A stretch of 64,000 bases of DNA, taken from NCBI GenBank assembly GCA_963995505.1, contig OZ023187.1, forward strand, positions 10,379,176 to 10,443,175, given 5' to 3'. The position numbers were made by a program, and so were the translations under genes. The stretch comes from Hypericum androsaemum (Eukaryota > Streptophyta > Magnoliopsida > Malpighiales > Hypericaceae). Positions within the stretch are counted from its first letter, which is position 1. Every line of letters begins with the position of its first letter. The notes under the pieces were generated by a model that worked only from the letters and a program-made list of their open reading frames with translations, was not told the origin of the DNA and made no database searches. Positions 21,300 to 34,170 of this stretch are shown one piece after another.

Positions 21300-24200
21300 A
21301 AAGACAAGAAAAGAAACGATAAGGAAAGAAAAGGCAAGGAAAATGCAAGGAAAAAGCAAGAAAAGGCATGAAAAGGCAAAGAAAAGGCAAGAAAAGGTAC
21401 GAAAAGGCAAGATAAGGCAAAAGGCAAGAAAAGGAAAGAAAAGGCAAGCAAAGGCAAGAAAAGGAAAGAAAAGGAAAGGAAAAGCAATGAAAAGGCAAGA
21501 AAAGGAAAGATAAGGCAAGAAAAGGCAAGGAAAAGGAATGAAATGGCAAGATAAGGCAAGAAAATGAAAGATTAGGCAAGAAAAGGCATGAAAAGTCAAG
21601 AAAAGGAAAGAAAGGGTAAAGAAATGGCAAGAAAAGGCAAGATAAGGCAAGAAAAGATAAAAAAAGGCAAGGAAAAGGAAAGAAAAGGCAAGATAAGGCA
21701 AGGAAAAGGCAAGAAAAGGAAAGAAAAGGCAAGAAAATGCATGAAAAGGGAAGATAATGAAAGATGAGGCAAGAAATGGCCAGATAAGGCAAGAAATGGT
21801 AAGAAAAGGGAAGGAAAAGGAAAGAAAAGGCAAGATAAGGAAAGAAAAGGAAAGGAAAGGACTGGAAAAGGCATGAAAAAGCAAGAAAAGGAAAGAAAAG
21901 GCGAGAAAAGGCAAGATAAGGTAAGAAATGGCAAGATAAGGAATGAAAAGACAAGAAAAGGCAATATAAGGCATGAAAAGGCAAGTTAAGTCAAGATAAG
22001 TCAAGAAAATGCAAGAAATGCAAGATCAGGAAAGAAAAGCATGGAAAAGGCATGAAAATGCAAGGAAAAAGCAAGAAAAAGTAAGAAAAGGAAAGATAAG
22101 GCAAGAAAGGCAAGGAAAGGTAAGAAAAAGAAAGAAAAGGAAAGATAAGGCAAGGAAAAGGCAAGCAAAGGAAAGAAAAGGCAAGGAAAAGGAAAGATAA
22201 GGTGAGAAAAGGCAAGGAAAAGGAATGAAACGGCAAGAAAAGGAAAGATAAGGTAAGATAAGGGCAGAAAAGGAAAGATGAGATAAAAAAAGGCAAGATA
22301 AGGCAAGAAAAGGAAACAAAAGGCAAGGAAAAGATAAGAACATGCAAGATAAGGTAAGAAAAGGCAAGAAAAGGAAAGAAAAGGCAAGGAAAAGGCAAGG
22401 AAAAGATAAGAACATGCAAGATAAGGTAAGAAAAGGCAAGAAAAGGAAAGAAAAGGCAAGGAAAAGGCCAGATAAGGCAAAAAAAGGCTAGGAAAAGGCA
22501 CGAAAAGGCAAGAAAGGTCAAGAAAAGGAAGGAAAAGGTGAGAAAAGGTAAGAAAAGGAAAGAAAAGGTAAGAAAAGGCAAGAAAATGTAAAAAAGGATA
22601 GAAAAGGCATGGAAAAGGCAAGAAAATGCAAAGAAAAAAGTAAGAAAAGGCAAGAAAATGAAAGAAAAGTCATGGAAAATGCAAGAAAATGCATGAAAAG
22701 ATAAGAAAAGGCAAGGAAAAGGCAAGAAAAGGAAAGAGAAGGAAAGATGAGGTAAGAAAAGGCAAGATAAGGCATGAAAAGGCAAAGAAAAGGCAAGAAA
22801 AGGAAAGAAAATACATGGAAAAGGCAAGAAAAGGAAAGAGAAGGCAAGAAAAGGCAAGAAAAGGAAAGAAAAAGTCCTGAAAAGGCAAGAAAGGGCAATG
22901 AAAAGGCAAGATAAGGAAAGAAAAGGTAAGAAAAAGGAAAGAAAAGGCAAGATAAGGCAAGTAAAGGGAAGGAAAGGCAAGCAAAGGTAAGATAAAGAAA
23001 GAAAAGTCAAGGAAAAGGCAAGAAAAGTAAAAAAAAGGCTAGGAAAGGCAAGGAAAAGGCAAGAAAAGTAATGAAATGGCAAGATAAGGTTAGAAAAGGC
23101 AAGATATGGCAAGAAAAGTAATGAAAAGGTAAGAAAAGACAAGATAAGGCACGAAAAGGCAAGAAAAGGCAAGAAAAGGCAAGAAAATGAAAGAAGAGGC
23201 AAGAAAAGGCAAGATAAGGCAAGAAAATGAAAGAAGAGGCAAGAAAAGGCCAGATAAGGTAAGAAAAGGCAAGTTAAGGAATGAAATGGCAAGAAAAGGC
23301 AAGAAAAGGTATGAAAAGGCAAGAAAAGGCAAGATAAGTCACGAAAAGGCAAGGAAAGGCAAGAAAAGGAAAGAAAAGGCAAGAAAAGGCAAGATAAGTC
23401 ACGAAAAGGCAAGAAAAGGCAAGGAAAGGCAAGAAAAGGAAAGAAAAGGCAAGGAAAGGCAAGGAAAAGGAATGAAAAGGAAAGAAAAGGAAAGAAAAAG
23501 TACGTAAAAGGCGTAAATGGCAAGAAGAAGAAAGAAAATGCAAAAAAAAGTATGGAAAAGGTATGAAAAGGCAAGAAAAGGTATGAAAAATGCATGAAAA
23601 GGCAAGAAAAGGTTTGGAAAATGCATGAAAAGTCCTGAAAAGGAAAGATAAGGCAAGAAAAAGCATGAAAAGGCAAGAAAAGGACAAAAAAGGCAAGGAA
23701 AAGGCAAGATAAGGCAAGAAAAGGAAGGAAAAGGCAAGAAAAGGTAAGATAAGGAAAGAAAAGTCTTGGAAAAGGCATGAACAGGCAAGGAAAAAGTAAG
23801 AAAGAGCAAGATAAAGCAAGAAAAGGCTGGACAAGGAAAGAAAAGGAAAGATAAGGCAAGAAAAGGCCAGAAAAGGCAAGGAAAAGACAAGCAAAGGAAA
23901 TAAAAGGCAAGAAAAGGAAAGGAAAAGGCAAGAAAAGGAAAGAAACGGCAAGAAAAGGCAAGGAAAAGGAATGAAAAGGCAAGAAAAGTAAAGATAAGGC
24001 AAGATAAGGTAAGATAAGGCAAGAAAAGGAAAGAAAAGGCATGGAAAAGGCAAGAAAAGGCAAGATAAGGCAAGAAAATGGAAGGAAAGGGAAGAAAAGG
24101 AAAGAAAAGGAAAGATGAGGTAACAAAAGCCAAGATAAGGCAAGAAAAGGAAAGAAAAGGCAATAAAAGGAAAGAAAAGGCATGGAAAAGGCAAGATAAG

Positions 24201-26697
24201 GCACGAAGAGGCATGAAAATGCAAAAAAAAGGAAAGAAAATGCAAGAAAAGGTAAGAAATTGTGAGAAAATGAAAGAAAAGGAAAGAAAATGAAAGAAAA
24301 TGTAAGAAAAGGTAAGATAAGGCGAGAAAATGCAAGATCAGGCTGGAAAAGGCAAGGGAAAGGCAAGAAAAGGTAAGAAAAGGAAAGGAAAAGGCAAGAA
24401 AAGTAAAGAAAAGGAAAGAAAAGGCATGGAAAAGGCATGAAAAGGCAAGAAAAGGAAAAAAAATGCAAGATAAGGTAAGAAAAGGCAAGGAAAAGGCAAG
24501 AAAAGACAAAAAAAAGGAAAGCTAAGGCATGAAAAGGCAAGAAAAGGCAAGGAAAGGCAAGAAAAGGAAAGAGAAGGAAAGATGAGGTAAGAAAAGGCAA
24601 GAAAAGGCATGAAAAGGCAAAGAAAATGCAAGAAAAGGAAATAAAAGGCATGGAAAAGGCAAGAAAAGGAAAGATAAGGCAAGAAAAGGCAAGAAAAGGA
24701 AAGAAAAGGCATGAAAAGGCAAGAAAAGGAAAGAAAAGGCATGAAAAGGCAAGAAAAGGAAAGATAAGACAAGAAAAGGAAAGAAAGGGCATGTAAAAGG
24801 CAAGATAAGGCAAGCAAAGGAAACAAAAGGCAAGATAAGGCAAGAAAAGGGTAGGAAAGGCAAGAAAAGGTAAGAAACTGAAAGATGAGGCAAGAAAAGG
24901 CAAGATAAGGCAAGAAAAGGTAAGAAAAGGCAAGGAAAAGGCAAGAAAAGTAAATAAAAGGAAAGATAAGGAATGAAACGGCAAGAAAAGGCAAGATAAG
25001 GCAAGAAAAAGCATGAAAAGGAAAGAAAAGGCAAGATAAGTCACGAAAAGGCAAGAAAAGGCAAGAAAATGAAAGAGGAGGCAAGAAAAGGCAAGATAAG
25101 GTAAGAAAAGGCAAGATAAGGAATGAAATGGCAAGAAAAGGCCAGAAAAGGCAAGATAAGTCACAAAAAGGCAAGGAAAAGCAAGAAAAGGAAAGATAAG
25201 GCAAGAAAAGGCTAGGAAAAGGAAAGAAATGGCAGGAAAATAAAAAAAAAGTATGGAAAAGGCATGAAAAGACAAGAAAAAGAAAGAAAAGGAAAGAAAA
25301 AGTATGGAAAAGGTATGAAAAGGCAAAAAAGGTATCAAAAAGGCATGAAAAGGCAAGAAAAGGCAAGGAATAGGAAAGAAAGAGCAAGATAAGGCAAGAA
25401 AAGGCTTGAAAAGGTAAAAAAATGATAGAAAAGGCATGGAAAAGGCAAGAAAATGCAAGAAAAGGCGAGAAAAGGTAAGAAAAGGAAAGAAAAGGAAAGT
25501 AAAAGCAAGAAAAGGCATGAAAAGGCAAGATAAGGCAAGAAAAGGAAAGAAAGGGAAAGATAAGGCAAGGTAAGGCAAGAAAAGGCAAGGAAAAAGCAAG
25601 AAAAGGCAAGAAAATGAAAGAAAAGTTATGGAAAAGGCATTAAAAGGCAAGGAAAGGCAAGAAAGGGAAAGATGAGGTACGAAAAGGCAAGAAAAGGAAA
25701 GAAAATGCTTGGAAAAGGCATGACAAGGCAAGAAAAGGCATGGAAAAGGCAAGAAAGGGCAACAAAAAGGCAAGATAAGGCAAGATAAGGAAAGAAAAGG
25801 TAAGGAAAAGGAAAGAAAAAGCAAGATAAGGCATGTAAAGGGAAGGAAAGGCAAGAAAAGGGTGGGAAAGGCAAGAAAAGGTAAGAAAATGAAAGATGAG
25901 GCAAGAAAAGGCAAGAAAATGCAAGGAAAAGGCAAGAAAAGCAAAGAAAGGGCAAGAAAAGTAAATAAAAGGCAAGATAAGGAATGAAATGGCAAAAAAA
26001 GGCAAGATAAGGCAAGAAAAGGCATGAAAAGGCAAGAAAATGCAAGATAAGTTACGAAAAGGCAAGAAAAGGCAAGGAAAGGCAAGATAATGAAAGAGGA
26101 GGCAAGAAAAGGAAAGATAAGATAAGAAAAGGCAAGATAAGGAATGAAATGGCAAGAAAAGGCAAGATAAGGAATGAAATGGCAAGAAAAGGAAGAAAAG
26201 GCATGAAAAGGCAATAAAAGGCAAGATAAGTCACGAAAAGGCAAGAAAATGCAAGGAAAGGCAAGAAAAGAAAAGATAAGGCAAGAAAAGACAAGGAAAA
26301 GGAAAGAAAAGGCAGGAAAAGGAAAGAAAAGGTATGGAAAAGGCATGAAAAGGCAAGAAAAAGAAAGAAAAGGCAAGAAAAAGTATGGAAAAGGTATGAA
26401 AAGGCAAGAAAAGGTATCGAAAAGGCATGAAAAGGCAAGAAAAGGTATGAAAAAGGCATGAAAATTCCAGAAAAGGAAAGATAAGGCAAGAAAAGGAAGG
26501 AAAAGACGAGGAAAAGGCAAGAAAAGGTAAGATAAGGAATGAAAAGGCAAGGAATAGGTAAGAAAGAGCAAGATAAGGCAAGAAAAGGCTTGAAAACGTA
26601 AAAAAGGATAGAAAAGGCATGGAAAAGGCAAGAAAATGCAAGAAAAGGCAAGAAAAGGAAAGAAAAAACAAGAAAAGGCAAGAAAAGGTAAGAAAAT
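21300..26697. repeat. Purine-rich minisatellite array, 10-bp unit (first block)
   Basis: About 5.4 kb built from the decamer AAAAGGCAAG and variants (AAAAGGAAAG, ATAAGGCAAG, AAAATGCAAG, 11-mers with an extra G). The plus strand is almost all A and G with scattered C and rare T. Because 10 is not a multiple of three and stops are absent from the complement, all three minus frames stay open for long stretches and give Phe/Leu/Pro/Ser repeats; these are not genes. Diagnostic variant strings recur roughly 1.0-1.2 kb apart (for example near 24848 and 25858, 25118 and 26136), suggesting a higher-order unit. Interrupted at 26697 by element C. Confidence 0.92.
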
Positions 26698-27502
26698 TGA
26701 TATGAATCTCCGCGGAAAAGATTCACAACTCGGACCGTTTGTTACTTTAGAATGGATCAGATCACAACTCACAAGAACTCACTCGAACTAAGGCACGAAA
26801 TTGAACCTTAACCCGCAACAAGAACTTCTGAACCTTGACCTAAGGTCGAATCACGCCACAAGCGAGGATGGATGGTCCGCTTGATAAGTGAAAGATAAAT
26901 TCCAGCCAAGACGACTCACCAGCCTAAGCAAGAACAAACGAGTATCAAACTCTCAACTAGCCAATGCTAAGTATTTCCGAATTGTGTGTGTCCGTTTTAT
27001 TGCTAGGAGTCCTCTTTATATAGGCTCCCAAAGTACCAAAATATTCCTAAACAAGCTAACTCCTTAAAAAGGAGTTCAAAGGCTGGCCAAAACTCTCTTT
27101 CCTATTCTAAGGAGATTCTGGCCGAATTATTCAACTAAAATAGGAAATAATCTAAACAAATAATATCTAATAGAATAACAATTAATTGCACGTCCTAACA
27201 AGAAGATGCATGGCCTAAATAGGTTGATTCTTGCTGATTCTCCATGTGCGCATGCATCCAGAAGTTGGTGTGCATATTAAGCTTCCAAAATAGCCTCTAT
27301 CACGTGCATGGGCTTTGCATGTGCCTCATGCACGTCCTTGCACTTGTACGCACCAACTTGAGCCCAAACTTCTTGCATTAGTCCATTGAAATCAGATTGC
27401 AACTTCCTAGCTCGTGCTCTTGTCATTGGCCCAATTGGAACTTGAACTTGCTGCGAGTCTACAAGCTTGATAGTAGGTGCGTCCTTAGGCTTGCTCACAT
27501 CA
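26698..27502 (-). repeat. 3' LTR of element C (805 bp)
   Basis: Same subfamily as the LTR of D; the U3 tail differs from A/B (ends HVIEAILEA instead of HVLEAEWEA). Hairpin at 26859-26883. Confidence 0.95.
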
Positions 27503-30500
27503 GTCCCCTCCTCTTGAAAAGGATTTGTCCTCAAATCATCACCTACATCAAACGGACTCAAGTCAGCCACGTTAAACGAAGCACTTACATTATACTCACC
27601 CGGAAGGTCTAGCTTGTAGGCATTATCATTGATGCGTTCGATCACTTGGAATGGACCATCTCCCCGTGGTAGCAACTTTGAACGTCTTTGTACAGGAAAA
27701 CGCTCCTTCCTCATATGTAGCCAAACCCAATCTCCCGGCTCAAAGACAACCTTGTGCCTTCCTTTGTTTGCTTGCCTTGCATAGTGCTCCGTGCGCTTCT
27801 CGATGTTCATTCTTGCTTTCTCATGTAACTGCTTGACAAATTCAGCTTTCTTCTTGCCATCTAAGTTAACTTGCTCACTCGAAGGTAGAGGTGATAAATC
27901 CAATGGAGTCAAAGGATTAAATCCATAAACAAGCTCAAATGGTGAGAATTGAGTAGCAGAATGGACAGAACGATTATAAGCAAACTCAACATGAGGCAAA
28001 CATTCTTCCCAAGTCTTAATGTTATGCTTAATGAGTGCTCTCAAAAGTGTAGACAAAGTCCTATTCACTACTTCAGTTTGACCATCAGTTTGAGGATGAC
28101 AAGTAGTAGAAAACAACAACTTAGTACCTAACTTGCACCACAAGGTCTTCCAAAAGTAACTTAGGAACTTAGCATCTCTATCAGAGATAATTGTCCTAGG
28201 CATGCCATGCAACCTAACAACCTCTCTAAAGAACAAATCAGCAATGTTTGAAGCATCATCAGTCTTATGACATGGAATGAAATGTGCCATCTTAGAAAAC
28301 CTATCCACTACCACAAAAATTGAATCTCTTCCACGCTTAGTCCTAGGTAGGCCTAACACAAAATCCATAGAGATATCAATCCAGGGCTCACTAGGTATAG
28401 GTAGTGGGGTGTACAAACCATGGGGTTTTACCTTTGACTTGGCTTGCTTGCAAGTGATGCAACGACCACAAACTCTCTCAACGTCTCTCTTCATGTGTGG
28501 CCAAAAGAAATGATCTTGTAGCATTGCCAAGGTCTTTGCAATTCCAAAATGCCCCATTAAGCCACCTCCATGTGCCTCCTGAATTAGTAATTCTCACATC
28601 GAACAATTAGGCACACAAAGTTTGTTTTCACGAAATAGGTAACCTTCATTACGAAAGAACTTACCAAATGCACTTCTTTCAGTTGATCTAAACAACTCGC
28701 CAAAATCAACATCATCAACATACATCTCCTTAATGTGTTCAAAGCCAAGTAGTTTAGCATCAAGAGTTGAGATCAAGGCGTACCTTCGTGATAGTGCATC
28801 AGCCACTACATTTTCCTTACCTTGCTTGTAGCGAATGACATAAGGAAATGTCTCAATGAATTCCACCCATCGTGCATGCCTCTTGTTCAGCTTGTGTTGC
28901 CCCTTTAAGTGCTTGAGTGACTCATGATCAGTGTGAATCACGAACTCCTTGGGCCACAAATAATGCTGCCATGTCTCCAATGCTCGAACTAGTGCGTACA
29001 ACTCCTTGTCATAGGTCGGGTAATTCAAGGTTGCACCACTTAGTTTCTCACTAAAGTATGCAATAGGTCTTCCTTCTTGCATAAGGACAGCTCCAATTCC
29101 TACACCAGAAGCATCACACTCTATTTCAAAAGTCTTAGTGAAATTAGGCAAAGCTAACAAGGGTGCATTAGTCAACTTCTCTTTTAGTAGTTGGAAAGCC
29201 TTCTCTTGAGCTTCTCCCCAAGTAAAGCCCACGTTCTTCTTGATGACTTCAGTTATGGGTGAGGCTATGCTACTAAAGTCCTTCACAAATCTCCTATAAA
29301 AACTAGCTAGTCCATGAAAGCTCCTAACATTAGCAACACTTGTAGGGCTTGGCCATTCACGGATAGCTCGGATCTTTTCTTCATCAACCTGTATTCCGTT
29401 AGCTCCAACAACAAAACCCAAGAATACAAGCTTATCCGTACAAAAGGTGCACTTCTTCAAGTTAGCAAACAATTGTTCTTCTCTAAGTGCATCTAAGACA
29501 GATTTCAAATGTTCTAGATGATCCCCCACGTTCTTGCTATAGATGAGTATATCATCAAAGTAAACAACTACAAATTTACCAATGAATGGACGTAGAACAT
29601 GATTCATGAGTCGCATAAACGTGCTAGGTGCGTTGGACAAACCAAATGGCATGACCATCCACTCATACAACCCATACTTAGTTTTAAAAGCAGTCTTCCA
29701 CTCATCTCCTTCTTTCATCCTAATTTGATGATAACCACTCTTCAAATCAATCTTAGAAAACATGCAAGAACCATGCAACTCATCTAACATGTCATCTAAA
29801 CGAGGGATAGGGTGACGATATTTTACCGTTATGTTGTTGACTGCTCGGCAATCAACACACATTCTCCATGTTTTATCCTTCTTGGGCACAAGTAGGACTG
29901 GAACAGCACATGGACTCATGCTCTCTCTTACGTACCCTTTCTCCAACAGCTCGTTGACTTGCTTCTCAAGCTCCTTTGTCTCTTCAGGATTGCTTCTATA
30001 TGCGGGACGGTTAGGTATGGTAGCTCCCGGGACAAAGTCTATTTGATGTTCAATCCCACGAATAGGTGGCAAACCAGGTGGTAGCTCGTCGGGAAAGACA
30101 TCCTTGTAATCCTGCAAAAGAGACACAACCGTACTAGGTACATGTGGTTCAAGCTCGTTAGTGTTTAAAAGTGCCTCCCTATACCGAAGTAAGATCATAG
30201 GCTTCTTTGTAAAGCACGCTTGCTTAATATCACTTGTTCCCACATAGTAACTCTTTTTCCAACTCTCGTTTTTTCTCTCTTTGGCCGTTTTAATTTCTGT
30301 TTTTCCGGCTTCTTTTGTTTTCTCAATCTTTTCCTCTCCATTGGCCGTTTTTCTTATCTTTTTTTCGGCTTCTTCTCTCCTCTCATTCTTTTTCTTCTTG
30401 TCACGCTCTCTTTGCTCATCACTTTCTTTTTGCAACTGACGTTGATCTTCACAAACTTGTGATGGTGACAAGGGTGCCAAGGTGATTACTCTCTTCTTAA

Positions 30501-32064
30501 GTATAAATGAATACTTGTTGGTGTAGCCATCATGATGCACTTTCCTATCAAACTGCCACGGCCTTCCTAACAATAGGTGACCAGCTTGCATTGGTACAAC
30601 ATCACACAACACTTCATCCTCATAGTTGCCAATGCGGAATGCTACCAATACTTGCTTCATCACTCGTACTTCTCCACTATCATTCAGCCATTGTAGTTTG
30701 TAAGGCTTAGGGTGTTTTCCCGTGAGTAACCCTAACTTCTCCACCATAGTAGTGCTTGCAACATTAGCACAACTTCCTCCATCTATGATGACACTACACA
30801 CCTTGTCTTTGACATAGCACCTTGTGTGAAAAATATTTTCTCTTTGAGCCACATCATTTTCTTCTTTTACTTGCACATTCAATGCTCTTCTAGACACAAG
30901 AGTAAGCCTCTCAGCAGCTTGGTACTCTTCCTCGGATACGTCCTCCAAAGAAGGCATGCTTTCATGCTCCGAATCCTCTTCTTCAGTTTCAATCTCTCCA
31001 CTTTCCTTGATCACCATTGCTTGCTTGTTAGGACATTGACTTGAGATGTGCCCTCTTCCTTGACACTTAAAGCACTTGATGTCACGGTTCCTAGCTGGAG
31101 TGACTTCCACTTTCCTTTGAGAATTAGCTTGAGAACTCTCGGGTTTATGCTCTACTTTGGCTGCTTGTGGCTTGTCAAACTTCTTTTGGTAGTTTGGCTT
31201 CCAAGTAGAATTCGATGTAGCTCTTGTTCTCCCCTCTCCTCTCTTGAGTTGCTTCTCAATTTTCATTGCCATATGCACCATGTCCTCCAACTCCACATAG
31301 TGTTGCAACTCAACTTTGTCTTGAATTTCAGGATTGAGTCCATTCAAGAACCTTGCCATTGTAACTTCTCTATCTTCATCTATATCAGCTCTTATCATGG
31401 CCATCTCCATCTGTTTGAAATACTCCTCCACACTCAAATTTCCTTGCCTCATTCCTTGTAACTTCTTATACAGCTCTCTATAGTAATGACTTGGAACAAA
31501 TCTCTTCCTCATCACTACTTTCATGTCTTCCCAAGTAGCTATAGGGCGTTCTCTATTTCTCCTCCTGCTTGTCACAAGTTGATCCCACCAAGTTATAGCA
31601 TAATCAGTAAATTCGGTGATGGCAAGTTTTACCTTCTTTTCTTCGGAGCTATTGTGGCAATCAAACACGAACTCAATCTTCTTCTCCCACTCTAAGTACG
31701 CCTCCGGGTCAGAACGACCGGCAAAGGAAGGTATCTTCAGTTTGATACTCCCTATGTTGTCGTCTCTCTTTGGCCTCGCCTCCCTAGGTGGACGGCTTGT
31801 TCTTGCTCTCCTAAGACTCCTTGTTGAGCCTACGCCTTCTTCCGATTCAGAATCAGCTCCGCTTGACTCTCCAATAGGTACTCCTCTCCTACGCCTTTGG
31901 AGTTCGCCTCGCGCTGGGGGGATGTCACGAGAATTCTCCACGGCATCCACGCGTAGTTGCAAAGGCTCCATCTGAGCTTGCACCATCTGCTCGAGCTTCC
32001 CGGCCAATGCATCCACTAATAACTTAAGGTCTATGTTTCCCATGGTTTGACCTTCATGTGACAT
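27277..32064 (-). pseudogene. gag-pol of element C (1595 codons) with a single TGA
   Basis: Same domain order as in A: gag, CCHC, protease IIDGGS, RT with YFDD, RNase H, integrase HHCC and DDE, GPF, basic tail. The frame is broken only at 28594-28596, where the CGA arginine codon of A (in NCSMRELL) is TGA, a CpG-type transition just before the integrase zinc finger. Upstream 1156 codons (gag to RNase H) and downstream codons (integrase, first ATG at 28557) are otherwise open. It keeps the nine residues missing in A. Readthrough would restore the full chain; otherwise it makes Gag-PR-RT without integrase. Confidence 0.95.
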
Positions 32065-32696
32065 GTTTGCTGCAAGAAAAATTGGTTAGTAATAAAAAAA
32101 TATGGCCTCACAAGCTCACTCCCTTACGTGTATACTCTCAATGTAAGGTGCACTCAAGTTCACTCGTGTTTGCACTCAAATATTTGGCTTTTCTCTCTAA
32201 GGTACTCGCACACTCTTGCCTTTTTCCTCTCGTGATACTTGTATGTTCTTACTAAGGCTAGAACGGCCTTGCTTGAGCTTCACGCTTTAACAACCAGAAT
32301 GTTAAAGTTCTTCTTGGGTCTTTCCTTTAGTCTTGCTCGCTTCCTTTTTGATTTTGTTTCCTCTTTAAGCTTGCTTGCGGCCTTGCTTCCTCTTTAGACT
32401 TGCTTGCGGCCTTGCTCCCTCTTTAGACTTGCTTGCGGCCTTTGCTTCCTCTTTAGGCTTCACGCACTTTTTCTTTTCTTTCCTTTTTCGTTTCTTTTCT
32501 TTTCTTTTCTTTTTTTTTTCTTTCTTTTCTTTTCTTTTCTTGCTTCACTCGTTTGTTTCCCTCTCTTTTCAAACAGCGAAGAGAAAAAAAAAACGAACCA
32601 ATAAGAACAAAAATAACGAGCAACTAAACGAACCAACAAGAACAAAAAATAACAAGGATAGTGAACTAAAGTAACAAGCTAAGCTCTGATACCAAC
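32065..32696 (-). other. Leader and PBS of element C
   Basis: PBS 32683-32694; purine microsatellite at about 32470-32545; conserved candidate intron from 32252 to 32070 on the minus strand. Also three near-tandem copies of a CCTCTTTAGACTTGCTTGCG-like 29-bp unit around 32370-32455, also in D. No gene. Confidence 0.8.
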
Positions 32697-33501
32697 TGAT
32701 ATGAATCTCCGCGGAAAAGATTCACAACTCGGACCGTTTGTTACTTTAGAATGGATCAGATCACAACTCACAAGAACTCACTCGAACTAAGGCACGAAAT
32801 TGAACCTTAACCCGCAACAAGAACTTCTGAACCTTGACCTAAGGTCGAATCACGCCACAAGCGAGGATGGATGGTCCGCTTGATAAGTGAAAGATAAATT
32901 CCAGCCAAGACGACTCACCAGCCTAAGCAAGAACAAACGAGTATCAAACTCTCAACTAGCCAATGCTAAGTATTTCCGAATTGTGTGTGTCCGTTTTATT
33001 GCTAGGAGTCCTCTTTATATAGGCTCCCAAAGTACCAAAATATTCCTAAACAAGCTAACTCCTTAAAAAGGAGTTCAAAGGCTGGCCAAAACTCTCTTTC
33101 CTATTCTAAGGAGATTCTGGCCGAATTATTCAACTAAAATAGGAAATAATCTAAACAAATAATATCTAATAGAATAACAATTAATTGCACGTCCTAACAA
33201 GAAGATGCATGGCCTAAATAGGTTGATTCTTGCTGATTCTCCATGTGCGCATGCATCCAGAAGTTGGTGTGCATATTAAGCTTCCAAAATAGCCTCTATC
33301 ACGTGCATGGGCTTTGCATGTGCCTCATGCACGTCCTTGCACTTGTACGCACCAACTTGAGCCCAAACTTCTTGCATTAGTCCATTGAAATCAGATTGCA
33401 ACTTCCTAGCTCGTGCTCTTGTCATTGGCCCAATTGGAACTTGAACTTGCTGCGAGTCTACAAGCTTGATAGTAGGTGCGTCCTTAGGCTTGCTCACATC
33501 A
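32697..33501 (-). repeat. 5' LTR of element C (805 bp)
   Basis: No difference from the 3' LTR seen in the stretches compared. Hairpin at 32858-32882. Confidence 0.95.
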
Positions 33502-33506
33502 AAAAT

Positions 33507-33570
33507 GCAAGATAAGTCAAGAAAAGGAAAGAAAGGGAAAGATAAGGCAAGAAAAGGCATGGAAAAAGCC
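33507..33570. repeat. Minisatellite, continuation after element C
   Basis: Short remainder of the purine array between the AAAAT duplication and a truncated LTR. Confidence 0.85.
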
Positions 33571-34170
33571 GGATCCACGCGAAAGCCGGATCTATCTACG
33601 TTCAGATTGATGGAAATCTCGACCCGTTGTTTGCACCTTGGCAAGAACCTCGGTAAGAACAACCTCGACCTGCTGCTGTAGGGAAACAAGAACCTTGATT
33701 TGATGAAGATGCCACAAACGGTGATGTAGATCCGCTTGATAAGTCGAAGGTGAAAAAACGGAATCCCTCCGCTGTGTTCGAATTGTTCCGAAGAACCAAG
33801 AGAGCAAAGCCCACGTTTTTTGTACTCAAATTATTCTCCCTTATTCTCATTGATAATGCCTTTATATATAGGCAGATTGTTACAAAGAGATTCCTAATTA
33901 AATATAACTTCTAACTAGATAACTATGACTTAAAAAGGGAAACTAAAAAGGAAAACAAGTCTAGTACTCCTATAATTGCTAAAAACGTGATTATCATATA
34001 ATCACCTTCCTAAACTAACTTGAACTCTTAAAGAAACGAAATTCTCACATTATTGACTTCCTAAATAGACTAAACTCTTATAAAACGAAAATAACAAATA
34101 ATTAACTTCCTAAACAGACTCAAAAATCTCAAAAACGAAATTAATCTTCTTGCTGATCAGATTCATATCA
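33571..34170 (-). repeat. F-type 3' LTR, end-truncated (600 bp)
   Basis: Homologous to the 631-bp LTRs at 37672, 39469 and 41267, but it stops inside GGATCCACGCG at the minisatellite border. Hairpin at 33715-33738 (CAAGCGG/CCGTTTG on the minus strand). Confidence 0.88.

Larger units (their letters stand above)
26698..33501 (-). mobile_element. Element C: CRM-like retrotransposon, one nonsense codon
   Basis: Minus strand, TSD AAAAT (26693-26697 and 33502-33506), two 805-bp LTRs that look identical by eye, PBS, leader and near-complete gag-pol. It is inserted in the minisatellite. The identical LTRs make it the youngest complete insertion here. Confidence 0.96.

Noticed and set aside
21300..26697. 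CRISPR array
   Set aside because: Continuous short tandem units without spacers of unique sequence, in a plant retrotransposon context.
21991..26772. Minus-strand open frame of about 1590 codons, rich in Phe, Leu, Pro, Ser and Cys, and similar frames at 21199-22004, 23274-25609 and 47182-49308
   Set aside because: Produced by the decamer minisatellite, whose complement lacks stop codons in all frames; the largest frame even runs into the LTR of element C.
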